A model generated the notes under the pieces. It saw only the letters and a program-made list of their open reading frames with translations, made no database searches and had not been told where the DNA came from. This document shows, one piece after another, positions 35,298-47,596 of a DNA stretch of 64,000 nt (position 1 is the first letter of the stretch; each line of letters opens with the position of its first letter). A program made the position numbers and the translations under genes. The DNA comes from Clonostachys chloroleuca (Eukaryota > Ascomycota > Sordariomycetes > Hypocreales > Bionectriaceae). The DNA lies in the NCBI GenBank assembly GCA_037952775.1, contig JBANAY010000003.1, forward strand, positions 36,084,001-36,148,000. Reading direction: 5' to 3'.

Positions 35298-37754
35298 TCA
35301 TGACTTGACCAATCGATCAGCTTCCCCGTCGTCGTCACTCTCTTCATCCTCTTCCTCGCTTTCTTCCTCGTCTTCCTCTTCCTCTTCCTCTGATTCCTCT
35401 TCAGATTCTTCCTCGGTCTCTCCCTCCTCACTTTCTTCGTCCTCGCCTTCGGCTAGCCAGTCATCAAGGGTCTTCGCTCCCGCCCCGGCAGCAGCAAGGC
35501 CGTTGATCTTAGACGGCATGGACTTGGCAGCATCATCTAGTCTTTCACCAGCCGGGACGATGGACTTCTCGGTGTCGTACCGCGATGACACGGTAGATTC
35601 AGTCTCGCGCAGTCGAGGATCAGGCTCCCTGCCAGGCTGGACCCAGTCGGGGAGCGACTCGTATCCCTGAATTCCGTGTAGGCCGCCACCACCAGCCAAG
35701 ACAAGCGTCGAGGATCCCAAGAGGAACCCTTTTCGGGATTCCGAGGGGCTCGGGGCCTGCGGGGCAGGTTTGGGTGCTAACAGCATGAGAGTCGCGAGCT
35801 GGGGTACAGCGAGGAGCGAGCGGTACATTCTAGCCCGATCCCGCAAGTCGTACGACGTATCGTATCTTACGAGGAGGAGCGCATATTCCCAGAGTCGGGC
35901 AATGGGATGCGTTTCCACATCCTCTATTGCGTCATCATCAGCACTCCTCTCCTTTTCCGCCTCGCTCTTCCGGTTGAGATGATGGAGATACACCTTGGCA
36001 GCGAGAAGTAAGATCTGGCGTTTAGATGCCTCGGCTTCACTTGTAAAGTCCTTGAGGAGGATCCGTAGAACGTCTGGGGCTATGTTGTCCTCGCCTTTTA
36101 AGCCGGAGAACTCGCCAACCAACCAGATAATGGTTGCCCGTGCCTGGGGATCAGTTGCGGAGTCGAGATTTTTAGCTAAGCGTACCACAGTCCCGACATG
36201 TTTCTCGGGATCTTGCTGAATTAGATGTCGTATTACCGTGAGAGATTCGGCGGCCAGGACCCCATCCAGACTGGTGATCTGCCCCAAAAGGAGCTTCAAA
36301 CACCGAGGTGCCGCAGAGGCATCCGCCTGAGCACAACGTCCGATGGCGCGGACAGATTCCCTAACTAGGGTTTTATTCGAACTCTGCGAGAAGTGCTCGA
36401 GCTCCTTCAGGATGAGGCTTTTGGTGTGCAGGGGGCTGTGCGGGAATATGATTGTGAGGATCTCGAGTTTCAACTCCCACACAGGTGCAGGATCTGTGGC
36501 CCTCACCAAGAAGTGGCTTGCATATTTTACAAAGTCCTTGGGCCTCATGAGGCAGACTGAGACGATGTTGTACAACGCAATCTGCCGGATGTCCTGTGCG
36601 CCTCGCAGCAAAGCAATGAGAGGACCAACTGATTGTTGCACATATTCCGGTGTCCCGACTTCAACAAATAGTCTGGATACAGCAACAACCACACCAGCAT
36701 TACGGCTTTGTAACAGCGGCCGAACTGTGTTCAGTAGAAGAGTCAGGTCAGGATCCGTGGACGGAGCCGCCCGTCCTGCACCGGTAGATTCGCTGTAGAA
36801 GTCATCGGCCTTACCGTCAGCAGGGGCTTCTTCTGATGGCTGCCGTTTGCGTGGGAAGCATTTGCGAGCGTAGAATGGCATCAAACGCAGAAGGGCCAGC
36901 TGACTCCATTCATCCATGCCAACGATCTTCTTGATTAGGCTGCGATAGTGTTTATGAATAAGGTCGATTCTGTCGGGGCAGATAACCATAAAGGCCGTCA
37001 CTGCGGCTCCTGCGACAAAGTACTGCTTGTCACCGAGCAGTGTCGACAAGTACTCGATCAATTGTGGTAATGTACTGGGGTCTAATCGGTAGCATTTCGG
37101 TATCGATAGCGCAGCAGCCTTGCGCACATGAGGGCTCATGTCCACCACGCCTTTCTTGATCGCCAGGGAGACGATTTGGCTAATCACAGGTACTCGGATG
37201 CCGGACATGGTCTTGAGCGCGAGGGCTCGGACCTGAGGGTTGTGGTCGGAAAGGGACTTCTGGATGGTGTTGATGGAGAGGAGGGCAAGGTCGGGCTCCT
37301 GTTCGGCGTGGTGTATTAGGTAGATGTAGACGAGCTTCTTGATCTCGAGGTTCGGGGATGCGACATTCTTGACCACGTTGGAGAAGAACACTATCGTCTT
37401 TTGGCTCTTGTACATCATCTGCCCAACCGTTCGTTAGCAATATGCGTGGTATTTAGTCTCGCCCATTGACGCAAGCCAGACATATTCGAGGTGGATAGAC
37501 CAACAGCAAGAACGCGCCGCAATCCTTCAAGAATCTCTCTATCATTCCTACTGTCCAGGAGCTTCTTCATCTGGTTGCGATCTAGCGGTCGACTGTTCGT
37601 GCGAATACCGCGGGTCGCCTGGGCCGCATCGAGGGTCAGCTCTCTCGCTATGCAGGTCGGGTATGAATTAGCATGTGAAGGAACAAACTTCCTCTTAGAT
37701 AGGGGGATGCGTACCAGTCTCCATGAGACTCGAGATCTTTGAGATGGACTCCAT
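35298..37754 (-). CDS. apl6: AP-3 adaptor complex, beta subunit
   Basis: Minus-strand exons 37754-37715, 37647-37505 and 37418-35298 join to 767 codons. The adaptin trunk is well preserved: REILEGLRRVLA joined to MMYKSQKTIVFFSNVVKNVASPNLEIKKLVYIYL, then HHAEQEPDLALLSINTIQKSL, HVRKAAALSIPKCY and repeated HEAT-like helices to ~residue 560. The C-terminus is a Glu/Ser/Asp-rich hinge typical of AP-3 beta (residues ~700-767), with no ear domain visible. AP-3 sorts cargo from Golgi or endosomes directly to the vacuole. Starting at 37418 would drop the conserved first 61 residues, so the two short 5' exons are needed. Confidence 0.93.
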
Positions 37755-38175
37755 GGTGAGAGCTGCCCTAGCTTCGGATGCCTGCTTGTGCGGCGGCTCG
37801 GCTCTTGCCGGAGCGAGGTTCGATTGTCTCGTGAGCTAGATGAAGCGAGGCTTGCAGCTATCCACGGAGAGATGCTGGGCGGATGCAGTAGCTATGGTTG
37901 ATTATGGATGACGTGCCGGTTGATCGGTCTCGTGCCGCTTGGGGGCCCACGCTGAGGGGCTACTACTGGCTGGAATCATGGTGGGGTCCAGGTTAGGCTA
38001 GAACCTCGACCTATCTTTCCTACAGAGCTTCATATCCATCTACGACCTCTTCACCACAGCAATTCACCAGACATGCCGAAGCTGGATTTAACAGATTGAA
38101 TTCTCTCTATCGAGAACAAAATAAAGCTATGGATTCCGGAAAAGTCCCATCAACTCTCCTCTTGCAGCCAATATA
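37755..38175. other. Divergent promoter spacer (AP-3 beta / unknown protein)
   Basis: 421 bp between two start codons. No motif recognised. Confidence 0.45.
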
Positions 38176-38850
38176 ATGGCACCTCGACCCGTTGTTGTTC
38201 CTCCTGCAACACCCGCCCAGTGTCTTCTAGACATCGCTTCTCGTTACAGCTATCCCACAACTGTCATCATCACATCAACAAAGGAACATTTCCTGGGATC
38301 GCTACAAGAGGAGGTCAGCATGCATGAAGAGCAACGGGCCCACGACTCTTCCCCAACCCCAATACTGTGCACGACTCTTCTACAAGTCGCTGCTTCTCGG
38401 CACATCCGAGTTGTCTTTGTGCCTACAGTTACACACCTGCGCGTCTATCTATCCGTCTTTTCAAAGGAAGATTCCCGGGTTCCTAAGCCTCCACATCAGC
38501 GCCCAGGTCAGGATTCCCACCCGGCGTTAATAGTCTACGGCTTTCTCTGGCTCCATCGCGATACCAGTGAGTGGTCAGCACAGGGACTCGGCGACTCTGC
38601 AGCTGCATTGGTAGAAGCTGCAGCACGGAATAAACTCAGAGCTGTTCTGATTGAACCGACCTCTGATGCTGGTCTGGCCCCGGACCCAAGTAGCAGTGCC
38701 AAGCAGGAAGAACACCCACTCAAGGAACATATACCGCTGCTTAGCGAAAAGAAGGCTGGATCCTGGACCGCTAGGACGGTTGAGTTGTACAGAGTTCTTG
38801 CACGCTGGTTTGAGATTGAGCCTCAGACTTCGCATAGCAGCCAAAAATGA
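38176..38850 (+). CDS. Hypothetical protein, intronless
   Basis: A 224-codon frame starting MAPRPVVVPPATPAQCLLDIASRY. Alternating hydrophobic strands (TTVIITS, RVVFVPTV, ALIVYGFLWL and RAVLIEP) and helices suggest an alpha/beta fold. Spacing between strands is reminiscent of RecA-like folds, but there is no Walker A, so a catalytically dead paralogue such as a Shu/Rad51-accessory protein is only a thought. It lies between two minus-strand genes in divergent or convergent arrangement, and codon use looks like its neighbours. It is likely a real gene; I cannot name a function. Confidence 0.6.
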   Translation: MAPRPVVVPPATPAQCLLDIASRYSYPTTVIITSTKEHFLGSLQEEVSMHEEQRAHDSSPTPILCTTLLQVAASRHIRVVFVPTVTHLRVYLSVFSKEDSRVPKPPHQRPGQDSHPALIVYGFLWLHRDTSEWSAQGLGDSAAALVEAAARNKLRAVLIEPTSDAGLAPDPSSSAKQEEHPLKEHIPLLSEKKAGSWTARTVELYRVLARWFEIEPQTSHSSQK

Positions 38851-39000
38851 TCAAAATCGAAATGATATCCAGATTCTAAGACAACTCTGTATGTACAAGC
38901 CCATGTGAACATCTACTCCAACGCCAACCGGTGGTATCTTCATGCATCATGCCTTCGTAGTAAAATAGCCATTAATCATGCCGTCCAGATCAAAATGAGA

Positions 39001-40442
39001 TCATGAAATATTTTGTTCCATCTCGGTGATGTACAACTTGACGTGGGCCTCCAGCTTCTGATACTCGTCTTGGGCGGCGTGGACCTCATTTTCAATGTTC
39101 TCTTTGAGATCGAGCATCTAGGCAGTGCGTTAGCCGAGTGGCTCCGAAACAGTCAATTATGAGCTTTGAAACGTACCTTCTTTTCAGTTTGCTCAATCCG
39201 AACTCGTCGGATATCGATTTCTTTGCCCTTTTCAGCATGCTCCTCCGTGAGCTTCTTATACTGAGCTCTCAGCTCATCCATCTTCTCCTTGGCCTCTTGT
39301 GCCTTCTGGTTGCTTTGCTCGCGCAGACGCTCCGTGCGCTCATTCCATTTGCCAAGCTGGCGCTTCAGCAACCCCTCGGCTCTCTCAACTTCCCTTGCGT
39401 TGTTACCCCTCTCAGTAAGAGCATCTCGCTGCTTCGCGTTTCTTGCCATTTCATCTTCCTCCTTTGCCAGTTCGGACGCAATCTCCTCCAGAATTTTGAT
39501 ACAGGCCGATACATCTCCCGCCACTACAGTAAACGAGTCCGTAGACGTCTGCAGCGCTCGGGCTCTCCGGTCAAGAGAGTCGAGGTGAGACTTGTCGTTG
39601 TTGAGCATCTCGCGGAGGTCGGCCAAACTGTCCTGCAGGCCCGAGGGGCTCTGAAGCATATACGGCCGCAGTTTGTTAGCTTCTTGCTTCAGTGTCAGCT
39701 TCTCCTGCGTCCCCCGTTCCAGCGATGCCGTCAGCGCGCCCTTCTTGTCCTTTGCGTCGTTCAGGCGCTCGGTCACCTTGCCCAGGTATCTCTGGAGCTC
39801 GAGAAGCTGCTTCTTCAGCTCCTCGTTCCTCGCCGTCTTCTCCCGGACCTGCGCCTCCATGACTTTTCGGTTGTGTCGGAGATCCTCGAGCCGTACTTCA
39901 TTCTCTTGATTTTCGGTGTAGAGCGTCTCGATGCGATTCTTGACACTCTCGGCTTTGTTGTAGTACTCATCAATAACATCGGTTTGCGACTCGCGGAAGC
40001 GAACGAAATTAATGAGAAAGCTGAAGATCTTGGCCACCCGCTGGTACGTCGGCTTATAGAGATCGTTGAAAGTGAAGTCGTTGATGCCGCACTCCAGCAT
40101 CACCCTTCTCAAGGCCACATAGAACCCCATGAGGTTCCGGGTATCCGGCGAAATCACATCCGCGAACTCGCCGCAGATATCCTCAGCGGCAGCCCGCATC
40201 GGTGGCTCGACGGTCTCGCGCGTTGCATTGAGGAGAAGCTCAGCGAACCACTCGAAAATCTGCTGGACGTGGGCTGCGCTGGGTTTTTGGAGATCAGCGA
40301 TGGAGAAGGGAATTCCGAGCTCGGTGATGCAGCCCACAATCTCGTGATCGGGCAGGCGAAAATGCGTGTCGTCGTCTTTCTTGCGCGACCTTGACTGCTG
40401 TTGGTTGGTCGGGATTATGCTCATTCGTGGGTTGTACGTCAT
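39001..40442 (-). CDS. nuf2: Kinetochore protein NUF2
   Basis: Minus-strand exons 40442-39177 and 39117-39001 (59-nt intron, phase 0) give 460 codons. The N-terminal calponin-homology-like head ([43 protein letters not shown], then [26 protein letters not shown]) is typical of Nuf2, and residues ~150-455 form a nearly continuous coiled coil. The short last exon supplies the conserved [19 protein letters not shown] and LYITEMEQ. Nuf2 pairs with Ndc80 in the outer kinetochore complex that binds microtubule ends. The long head, coiled-coil length and tail all fit, so I am confident. Confidence 0.95.
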
Positions 40443-43400
40443 CTTGATTGTAGTTGCGCTTTAGAAGATGATGGTGAGATCGCTTGTGTCTTGTTGAGAT
40501 ATTGGCCTTGCGCAGGACGATAGTGAATCAAAAGTCGCTAACGAAGCAAATGCCAAGCAGTGGATGCAGCCTTACAGGAGCGGCGCCGTTGTAAACAATG
40601 CTTGCGCGTTGCTCCGGGAACTTGTCAGGTGATCAATCACGTGCCATCATTGATCTTCCCCAGAATCCGCATGTGCTTCATTCCAGGTTAGGCCAAGCAG
40701 CACGCTAGCGAAAGTAGGTGCAGAAGCCGCTACCCATCAACGTTTCAAGTTTCTAAGCGCTGCGGTCTATTTTATCTGACCATCTCATCTACCATATCCT
40801 TTGATCTTTCCTTACCGCCTATGGCTACGACTAATGCCAACACAGACCCTACACTTTCTGCGCGGATCAAACCATGCTCCCCCTAACTGTTAAGCGCTTA
40901 CCAATGCCCCTAGTCGTCCACATTTGCTGGGACTTGAGGACTCTTGAGGAATGTGGGTACTTCGGACTGGGCGAGATGAGCTAATGTAGGAACCTCCATA
41001 GTACTGAAAAGGGACCCGTGAAGATCTGTTCTGGCCTTCCTGTCTAGTTTCAAATTCTGGTTTTGGGGATGACAGGTTCTTGGGCAATGGCGGGTATCCT
41101 GCCTTCATCGTCCATGTGAATGTACATGGAAACTGGGCTTTGGCTACTGGCTAGCATCTATCCGTGCTGCCGGACTCAATCGCAAGATGCGCATCATTGA
41201 TTCGCTACAACTGACGTCGTGACTTGTACTAAGATCTCTAACGCGACACCGCCTGCCCATCAGTTAAAGAGGTCGCTCAATATTAGGTTGCTAACCGACT
41301 CATGACAATGACCTTGTGCTTGTCTTCCATGGTGCGGCATGGTCTAGTGCGCAAGGCCGTCAAACTCAACAGCCACCGCTTGGTCTCACCAGCTCCTCAC
41401 CATTCTCGCATTGGGAAGTCTCCCCCTTTGGGATGCATGCACAGAGTTTCACCCTATCCACGTGTCTGGCCATCACCCGTCGGCCCAGACCGACTCAGAG
41501 GAGCAAGCTAGCAACAGACGGCCGCTCAACGGGCAGGAAGGATGACGCCCCGTTTCTAACTGGTCGTTATGCCTCACATCGTGGGGATGAGTTCTTTTCT
41601 TTTTTTCTTTTGCTTGTCCATCAGATAATGAATGCCCTGCATATGTCTCCCTTTCTTGCCATGGTAACCCTTTCCCTCTTGGGCCTAGACCCCTTGTCTC
41701 TCATATCTGTGCTCGATGTTGGTACGTGTAAGTAGTTGATGTTGACTACACCCCAGGTGTCCCCCAAATGGCAAGCGAGACGTATGTACTATGTACGTAC
41801 GGCAGCAGCGCGCTATGCGATTCATGTCCCTGGGGACTCGTTTTGCATGATAAGGCGCGAACTGCCGAGAAGTCTATCCACTGGCCAGAGTCTAATTTGG
41901 TGATTGAGACACCGTGACCAATCACCTGGCTTCTCGTCCTTTGTCCAGAGCCATTTGCGGAGAAAGTTGAGATGACCCAGCCTTAAGCTTCTTTGGTCAG
42001 GGCGGGTGTCCCAGAGCGAAACGACGGCTAAATTGCAAGTTCATGAACGGACTGGCAAGCGTCGTCCGTTGAAGCCCTCGCTGCCAACCAACGGTCAAGA
42101 GGAACCATGTCGCGACGACAGGCAAGAGAGCACCGTACTGTGGAGAGAGGCCTGCAGGAGTGTGGAGCTAAAAACTACGTGTCATGCGCAGAGAAGAGAG
42201 AGCGATGCAAGCAAAGTGCTCAGGGTCTGGACTGTCCCCGGCATCCAGACATATATTTCGCAAAAAAGCCAGCGAGTCTGACCAAGGCCGGTGTACTCTC
42301 TCGAACCTATGAACTAATGCAAGGGAGACAGGGACACGCAGGGATTGGGCACGCTCCTACACGTGCGAGATTCCGCATGTAGCACATTGAGTCGGCTGTG
42401 CGCGAATGGCGACAGCGGTGCCCATTGTGAATCATCTCAACGGCCCTTGCAAGATGCGAATGATCAAGTGTGGTGGTGCACCCGAGTAGGACAGATTAGA
42501 TGTAGTTGCAATATTGCAAGGCACATATGGCAGCTATCGAAATCGATCATGAGCCTAGCGGGAATCCCTTGCTCGGCCCACGCAGATCATGAGCGCCTCG
42601 ATGACCCCAAAACGAGGGTCGAAGGCGGGATTGAGTACATGGGACAGCACACGCCGGAGCTTTCTCGTCCTGTCCTGGCTGCCTGCCTGCCTAAGAAAAT
42701 GGGGGTGCTGGTTATTGCCAGAGTACAGCATGAACAAGGCATATTGTCTCTGGGCACGCTCCGCCCACTGAGCAGCGACTCATGCTGGGCTGTAAATGGA
42801 CGAATACGAGGGCCTGTTGCGGGTCCCGCGCAAGCAGGACCCTCAGACCCGGGGGTGATACGAAGATTCCCGCAATCAAGCAAGCCCAAAAGGAAAGAAG
42901 AAAACGCTCAGTGACACACTCAGCGTTGCGCTGAAATGCCTATGCGGCGGGCGGGACCGAAAGATGTCTCGATGTGGAAACCAGACAGAGGTGTGGTACC
43001 TCAGCCCAGTTTGTGGTAGGTACCTGACCTTACCCTACCTATATGCAGCCGTTGGGTTCTCGGCACGAGGATGGGTTGATGCGGGACTGATTGTGCAAGC
43101 GGCGAGAGGTCTGGAACGAAGCAAGGAACGGCTAGATTGTTGCGAATTGATTCACTCCCGCCAGGTCTTGGTTGGTGGAATGTGATGCGATCAAATGAGG
43201 TCTACGGACCTTTCAGACTGGTTGGCTAGAGTTATTCCCGACGTCAATCGGGTGACGGGCTTGCCACTATTGTGCAAACCAACATGCCACTAAGACCCAT
43301 TGATGGCGCAAGCTTCACCAACCGCGGCTGAATAGTAGTCTAGACGCAGTGTTCGTATATGGCGGAATGAACGAGTAGCACGGCCAATGGCCGACTCAGC

Positions 43401-45206
43401 AGGTTAGTGATAGCGCAAGCAACTGATAGACAACTTGCGGTCGGCCGAGGCCAGCACTATCACTCTCAATGGAAGCGGAAAGTTGTCCGTCGGACGAAAA
43501 TCAGGCAAAGTTCAGGCTACGCGACTTTGTAATGCACTGTACCTTACCTCATGTGCATAATAATCTCTGGCACACCATATGATAATCCTGACCTCTGCGG
43601 TCTAATCACAGGGCGCGAACCCAGCTAGGAGGTGGGCTGGTGGGTTCATCGCTCATCGCCAGCGTAGACAGTCGCCAAGGAAAGGAGAGACTGGCTGGCA
43701 ATGTGCATCGAACATGAAGGGAATTGAGCGGCAGAGACCCCGGGCCTTGGCCCTGTGCTGTCCTGGCAAGGGACCGGCAAGAAAAAAACCGGATGGGCAG
43801 CTAAAGTACCCATGACGGAAAGAATGTCGAATCTTTTCTTTTTCGGGGTGTGTGTGTGAGGATCCCTGCAGCCCATTAAAGTGGCATACATCATCAATGC
43901 TACAAGCATCCACGTTTCTGTGCAACGAATTTCCCACTGTAGGCGCTTGGTGATGGGATGCCGCTGGCAGAGGTAACCTTGTAGGGCCGTGCTGGTCGAC
44001 TGTGTCTGGCAGAAATGCGCCATCGCCATCCCTACAGGATTAGAATTGCTGTGCTCCGCGTCCCATTTCCAGTACGAGTTCTTGGCGCTGGCAGACCGCT
44101 TGGGGAAATGATGAGGCTACTGACGGCTGCTAGATTGGGCTGGCCTCTCTTGATCGGCTAGGGCTGGCCTATCCCAGAGAAAACCTGGAAGTGCACCCTC
44201 GCAGCTAGTGCGCTAGACGTTGGTTCCAGTGGGCTAAGAACTGGCGGGATGCTTCTTGCCTCCAAAGATTCAGTTGTGACGGCATAGCGTGGTAGTGTCA
44301 GCTGGTCCCAACATGGGCGTGGTGCTAATAACAGCATCTCGGTCTCTCCAAGCCCCCAGGCCCAGGCCATTGTGGGAAAGGAGGGGCGTCCAGGACTCGG
44401 GGAGGTGAGCGAACGAGGTGGCCCCGGTTTTCATGGCATCCATTCTGTGCCCAGTTCCAGCGAGTCCAGTGATCCAATCCCTCTTAGCACAAAGTACCCG
44501 CTAATTAGTGAGTGCCTCCATCGCTCGGGACCACCCCCCCCTTAAGCAGGCGCGCCCCTCCCACTGACCTGCCCTCGCCAATCCACCACAAAAACAGCAG
44601 AGGCCCAACTTAAGAGGCAGGAACCCAAGAGCTACCTGCCTGCTGACACCTGCCTGCCTACACATTCAGCACCTCACCTTCAACACGCGGGCGTTTTCTT
44701 TTGCGGTGACTTCGACTGGCGGTCGGGAGCGGCTTCAAATTCCAGCAAGCAAAGAGGAACGGCGCATACGTCCTGGATTTCCTTTTCTCTCCTTTTACGC
44801 CGTCACCCCCTTGTATAAGTGCTGCCGCCCACTCGCCGCATCGTCGTCGACAGTGTCTCGAATATCTGAACCGACACGACCACCACGCCAATACTAGCAT
44901 TCCACCGCCATTATATGTTGAAAACACAACAGCGAGTTTCCGAATCTCCGGGTATCTGGGATTCACCACCTCTTTCGCATCGCCACACCGTATAGATGCG
45001 CTTACCATCTTAGCCTACTGCTTAAGGCTACTATTGGTAGTTGATTTCGTCAACGAACGACCAAATACTGCCACCGGCGTCGACTTCTGGAGGACCTGCA
45101 CCATGCTACAGCCCGTCGCTGACCTCGGAACTACCTACTTAATACTTCCATCGTCAGCCATACCCGAACATTAGGAACTGCGCCGGTCCACAGGGACTAT
45201 CGCAGG
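40443..45206. other. 4.8-kb gene-free region
   Basis: The largest spacer in the window. Frames such as 42345-42914 (plus) look random in composition and lack family features. From about 44500 to 45206 the plus strand is C/T-rich, with CCTGCCTGCCTAC repeats near 44640-44665, and could be a long promoter and 5' leader for the gene at 45207. No transposon domain is seen. Confidence 0.45.
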
Positions 45207-47596
45207 ATGGCCCTGTGGCCTTTCCGCCGCAAGAGCGGTCGGAAGCGGCCCCTCAGCGGCGCAGCTTTATCTGACGCTGAGGGGTCGTCTGCAAAGGCAC
45301 ATGCTGAAGGCGCAATCACCCGAGGCGCTTCACAGAAGAAGCAAAGGATTGAGCCTGGTCCGTCTAGCCAGCCTGGACGGAGATATAGCTTCTCTCCAGG
45401 TCGACAGGATTCCTTGGGCACAGAGAAGCGCAGAGCATCTCCGGATCGACGAGCCCGGCATTCGCGGCAGATCGATGAGAATGACCTCCCGCCTCAGCCA
45501 GAATGGGCGCGTACACCCACACTACACCATAATAAGCAAAAAAAGAAGTCCGCACGGGGAAAGAACAACAGGAAGAAGGAAGAAAGAGCCAGGGCTGCTG
45601 AAATCAAGGCCATCAGCGAGTTTGCGCCCGTCAGACCCGCTGCTGAGGAGTGGACATCAGGGCGGCCGATGAGGAAAGAGAGCAAAAAATTCAAGGCTAT
45701 GCCTGGATTTGGAGTACCGCGTACGTCTGATGTCTCTATCCCTGTTCCTGGTTCGATCGATTCTAGCATGTCGTCAGATTCGGACTATGCTTCCTTCAAG
45801 GTCTCGGCACTAGACTCGCTCGCTCCAAGGCCAACTCTTCGCTATGAACCTGGGCCCAGGAGCTCGCCCTCTCGGACTCCTCATCCAGGACAGAGCAGAT
45901 TCGGTCTTGATATTGGCCCCACGAGGCAACCTACATTGAAAGGCCCGAAGCGTATTGACGAGTTAGCCGATGACCTTGACGCTGGCGGTCTTCGCGAGCT
46001 GATGGAGCGGGAAGATAGGCGCCGAGAGCGACGACGACAGAAGGAACGCGAGCGGGCTGGACGTAAACTGGCTCGCAGCGCTGAGAAGCAAAAGGCTGAA
46101 CTAGCCGAGGCTCGCAAAGCTGGAACTCCTCCTCCAGAGAATCTCGAGAGAGGTGTTGCTGGTCGTGAGCTTGTCGGTCTTGGCATTGACCCGCCCTCTG
46201 CCGTCAGGACATCATCCGAGCGTCGTGAATCCATCTCCTCATCTCGTCGCAAGTCTGAATCTTCAGACCTCGAGAAATCCGCGCACCCGCCCCGGAAATC
46301 GGCTGACTCAGGTGCTGAGCCAGCTGAGGAGCCTACTCCACTCGAGAACGAGCTCGTTGACAAGATCAAACATGAGTCTATTCTGGAGCCAGAACCGATG
46401 GTTTTGGACCAACCCCCTTGGAGGGTGAATCAAAAGAGTCTGCGAAGGATGTCCCCCAAGAGCCCGCTCGACAGGATCTTCAACCACGGGAACCCAAAGC
46501 ACAAGAATCGACAGCATCTCTTGTCCAACCAAGCTCAAGGTTAGGCAGTCTTCTCCGCTTGAGGCGAAGCAAGTCGAAATCCACGGTGACTTCCGAGAGA
46601 GATCAAGTTGAGGAAGATAGTTTACGAAGAAGTACAGCAAGTAGCGGGACTCGGAACCGTCTGTCTCTTACCAACTTCATACGATGGGGAAGCAAACGCC
46701 TGCGTAAAAATCCAACTCCATCCTCATTCTCGAATACCTCCAGGGATGAAATGCAGGCCGCCGCTGCCGCCGCCGCAGCAATAAGAGCTCAATCGATTGC
46801 CCAAGCACAAGCCGAAGCACTTGCTAGGCTCCAAGGTCAAGAGTTACCAAGGACAGAGCCAGGGTCAGGTGTATACATCTCCCGAAAACAAGGCTCGCTC
46901 CGAACAAAGTCGAGATTCCGAGAGGACTTGCCAGATTATCCATCCCCTCCTGAGTCTCCAGTGCAATCGCCAGTGCAATCGCCAGACCTCCCAGTCGTGG
47001 CAGAATCCACGGGCGATGATACTCGCACACAGCCTATCCCAATCCCAGGAGCATCCGATCGTCAGCGCCCACGCTCAACTTCTTTCGACAGGGTGTCTTC
47101 AGTGCCCTCCCCTGACGCCAATCCGGTGCTCTCCATGTCCTTGGCTTCCGTTGACTCGGAAGGCTCATGGCTCTCTGGAAAAGTCAGCACCAAGCGATCG
47201 TCGGCAATGCGCGAGAGTCTGCTCAGAGCCAATCGTATTACCGAAGCTCCATTTGCCAGCTCGCCTACCAACACCACCCAAGAGGATCTGGCCATCGCTG
47301 ATGACGATTATCTCGTCCGCTTGACGCCCAACCGAGAACCTAGTGGGTTTAACAACCTCCAAGGAGATGGCCGACCAAGCAGCGATGATGAGGATTACAT
47401 TGACGAATCAGATGCCAAGTGGGGAAATGTTGGTTCCCACCCCCAAGTCGTGCACAAGCATAGAAGCACCCTGCGGAGCGTTGAAGGACTCCTCAATATC
47501 GAGTCTGAAGACGAGGAAGTCCCGGCCCCGCCCTCTCCCTTGAGCCTCGAGGATGTGGGCAGTAAATCCACCCCAAACGCCAAGGCCTCAAACTAA
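45207..47596 (+). CDS. Ser/Arg-rich, low-complexity fungal protein, frameshifted
   Basis: I do not recognise a named family. The protein starts MALWPFRRKSGRKRP and is rich in Ser, Arg, Pro and Glu. It has a basic helical stretch (DDLDAGGLRELMEREDRRRERRRQKERERAGRKLA, residues ~255-285), an Ala run (AAAAAAAA, near 46757-46783) and a duplicated PVQSPVQSP. In the C5 run at 46413-46417 one base is missing: the first frame degenerates to WRVNQKSLRRM and stops, while the other continues in the same compositional style (EGESKESAKDVPQEP...) to 47596. With that base the gene has 797 codons without introns. Probably cytosolic or membrane-associated and disordered. The break is either a sequencing error or a true mutation. 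Confidence 0.6.

Noticed and set aside
35305..35670. Plus-strand frame of mostly Ser codons
   Set aside because: It is the antisense of the acidic Glu/Ser tail of AP-3 beta.
39118..39150. tRNA-Leu/Ser-like string gcgttagccgagtggct
   Set aside because: It lies in the NUF2 intron and has no T arm or acceptor partner; chance similarity.
39138..40394. 418-codon plus-strand frame opposite NUF2
   Set aside because: Leu-rich shadow of the NUF2 coiled coil; NUF2 has strong family features.
42345..42914. 189-codon plus-strand frame in the large spacer
   Set aside because: No hydrophobic pattern, motif or plausible codon bias; it overlaps similar frames on the other strand.
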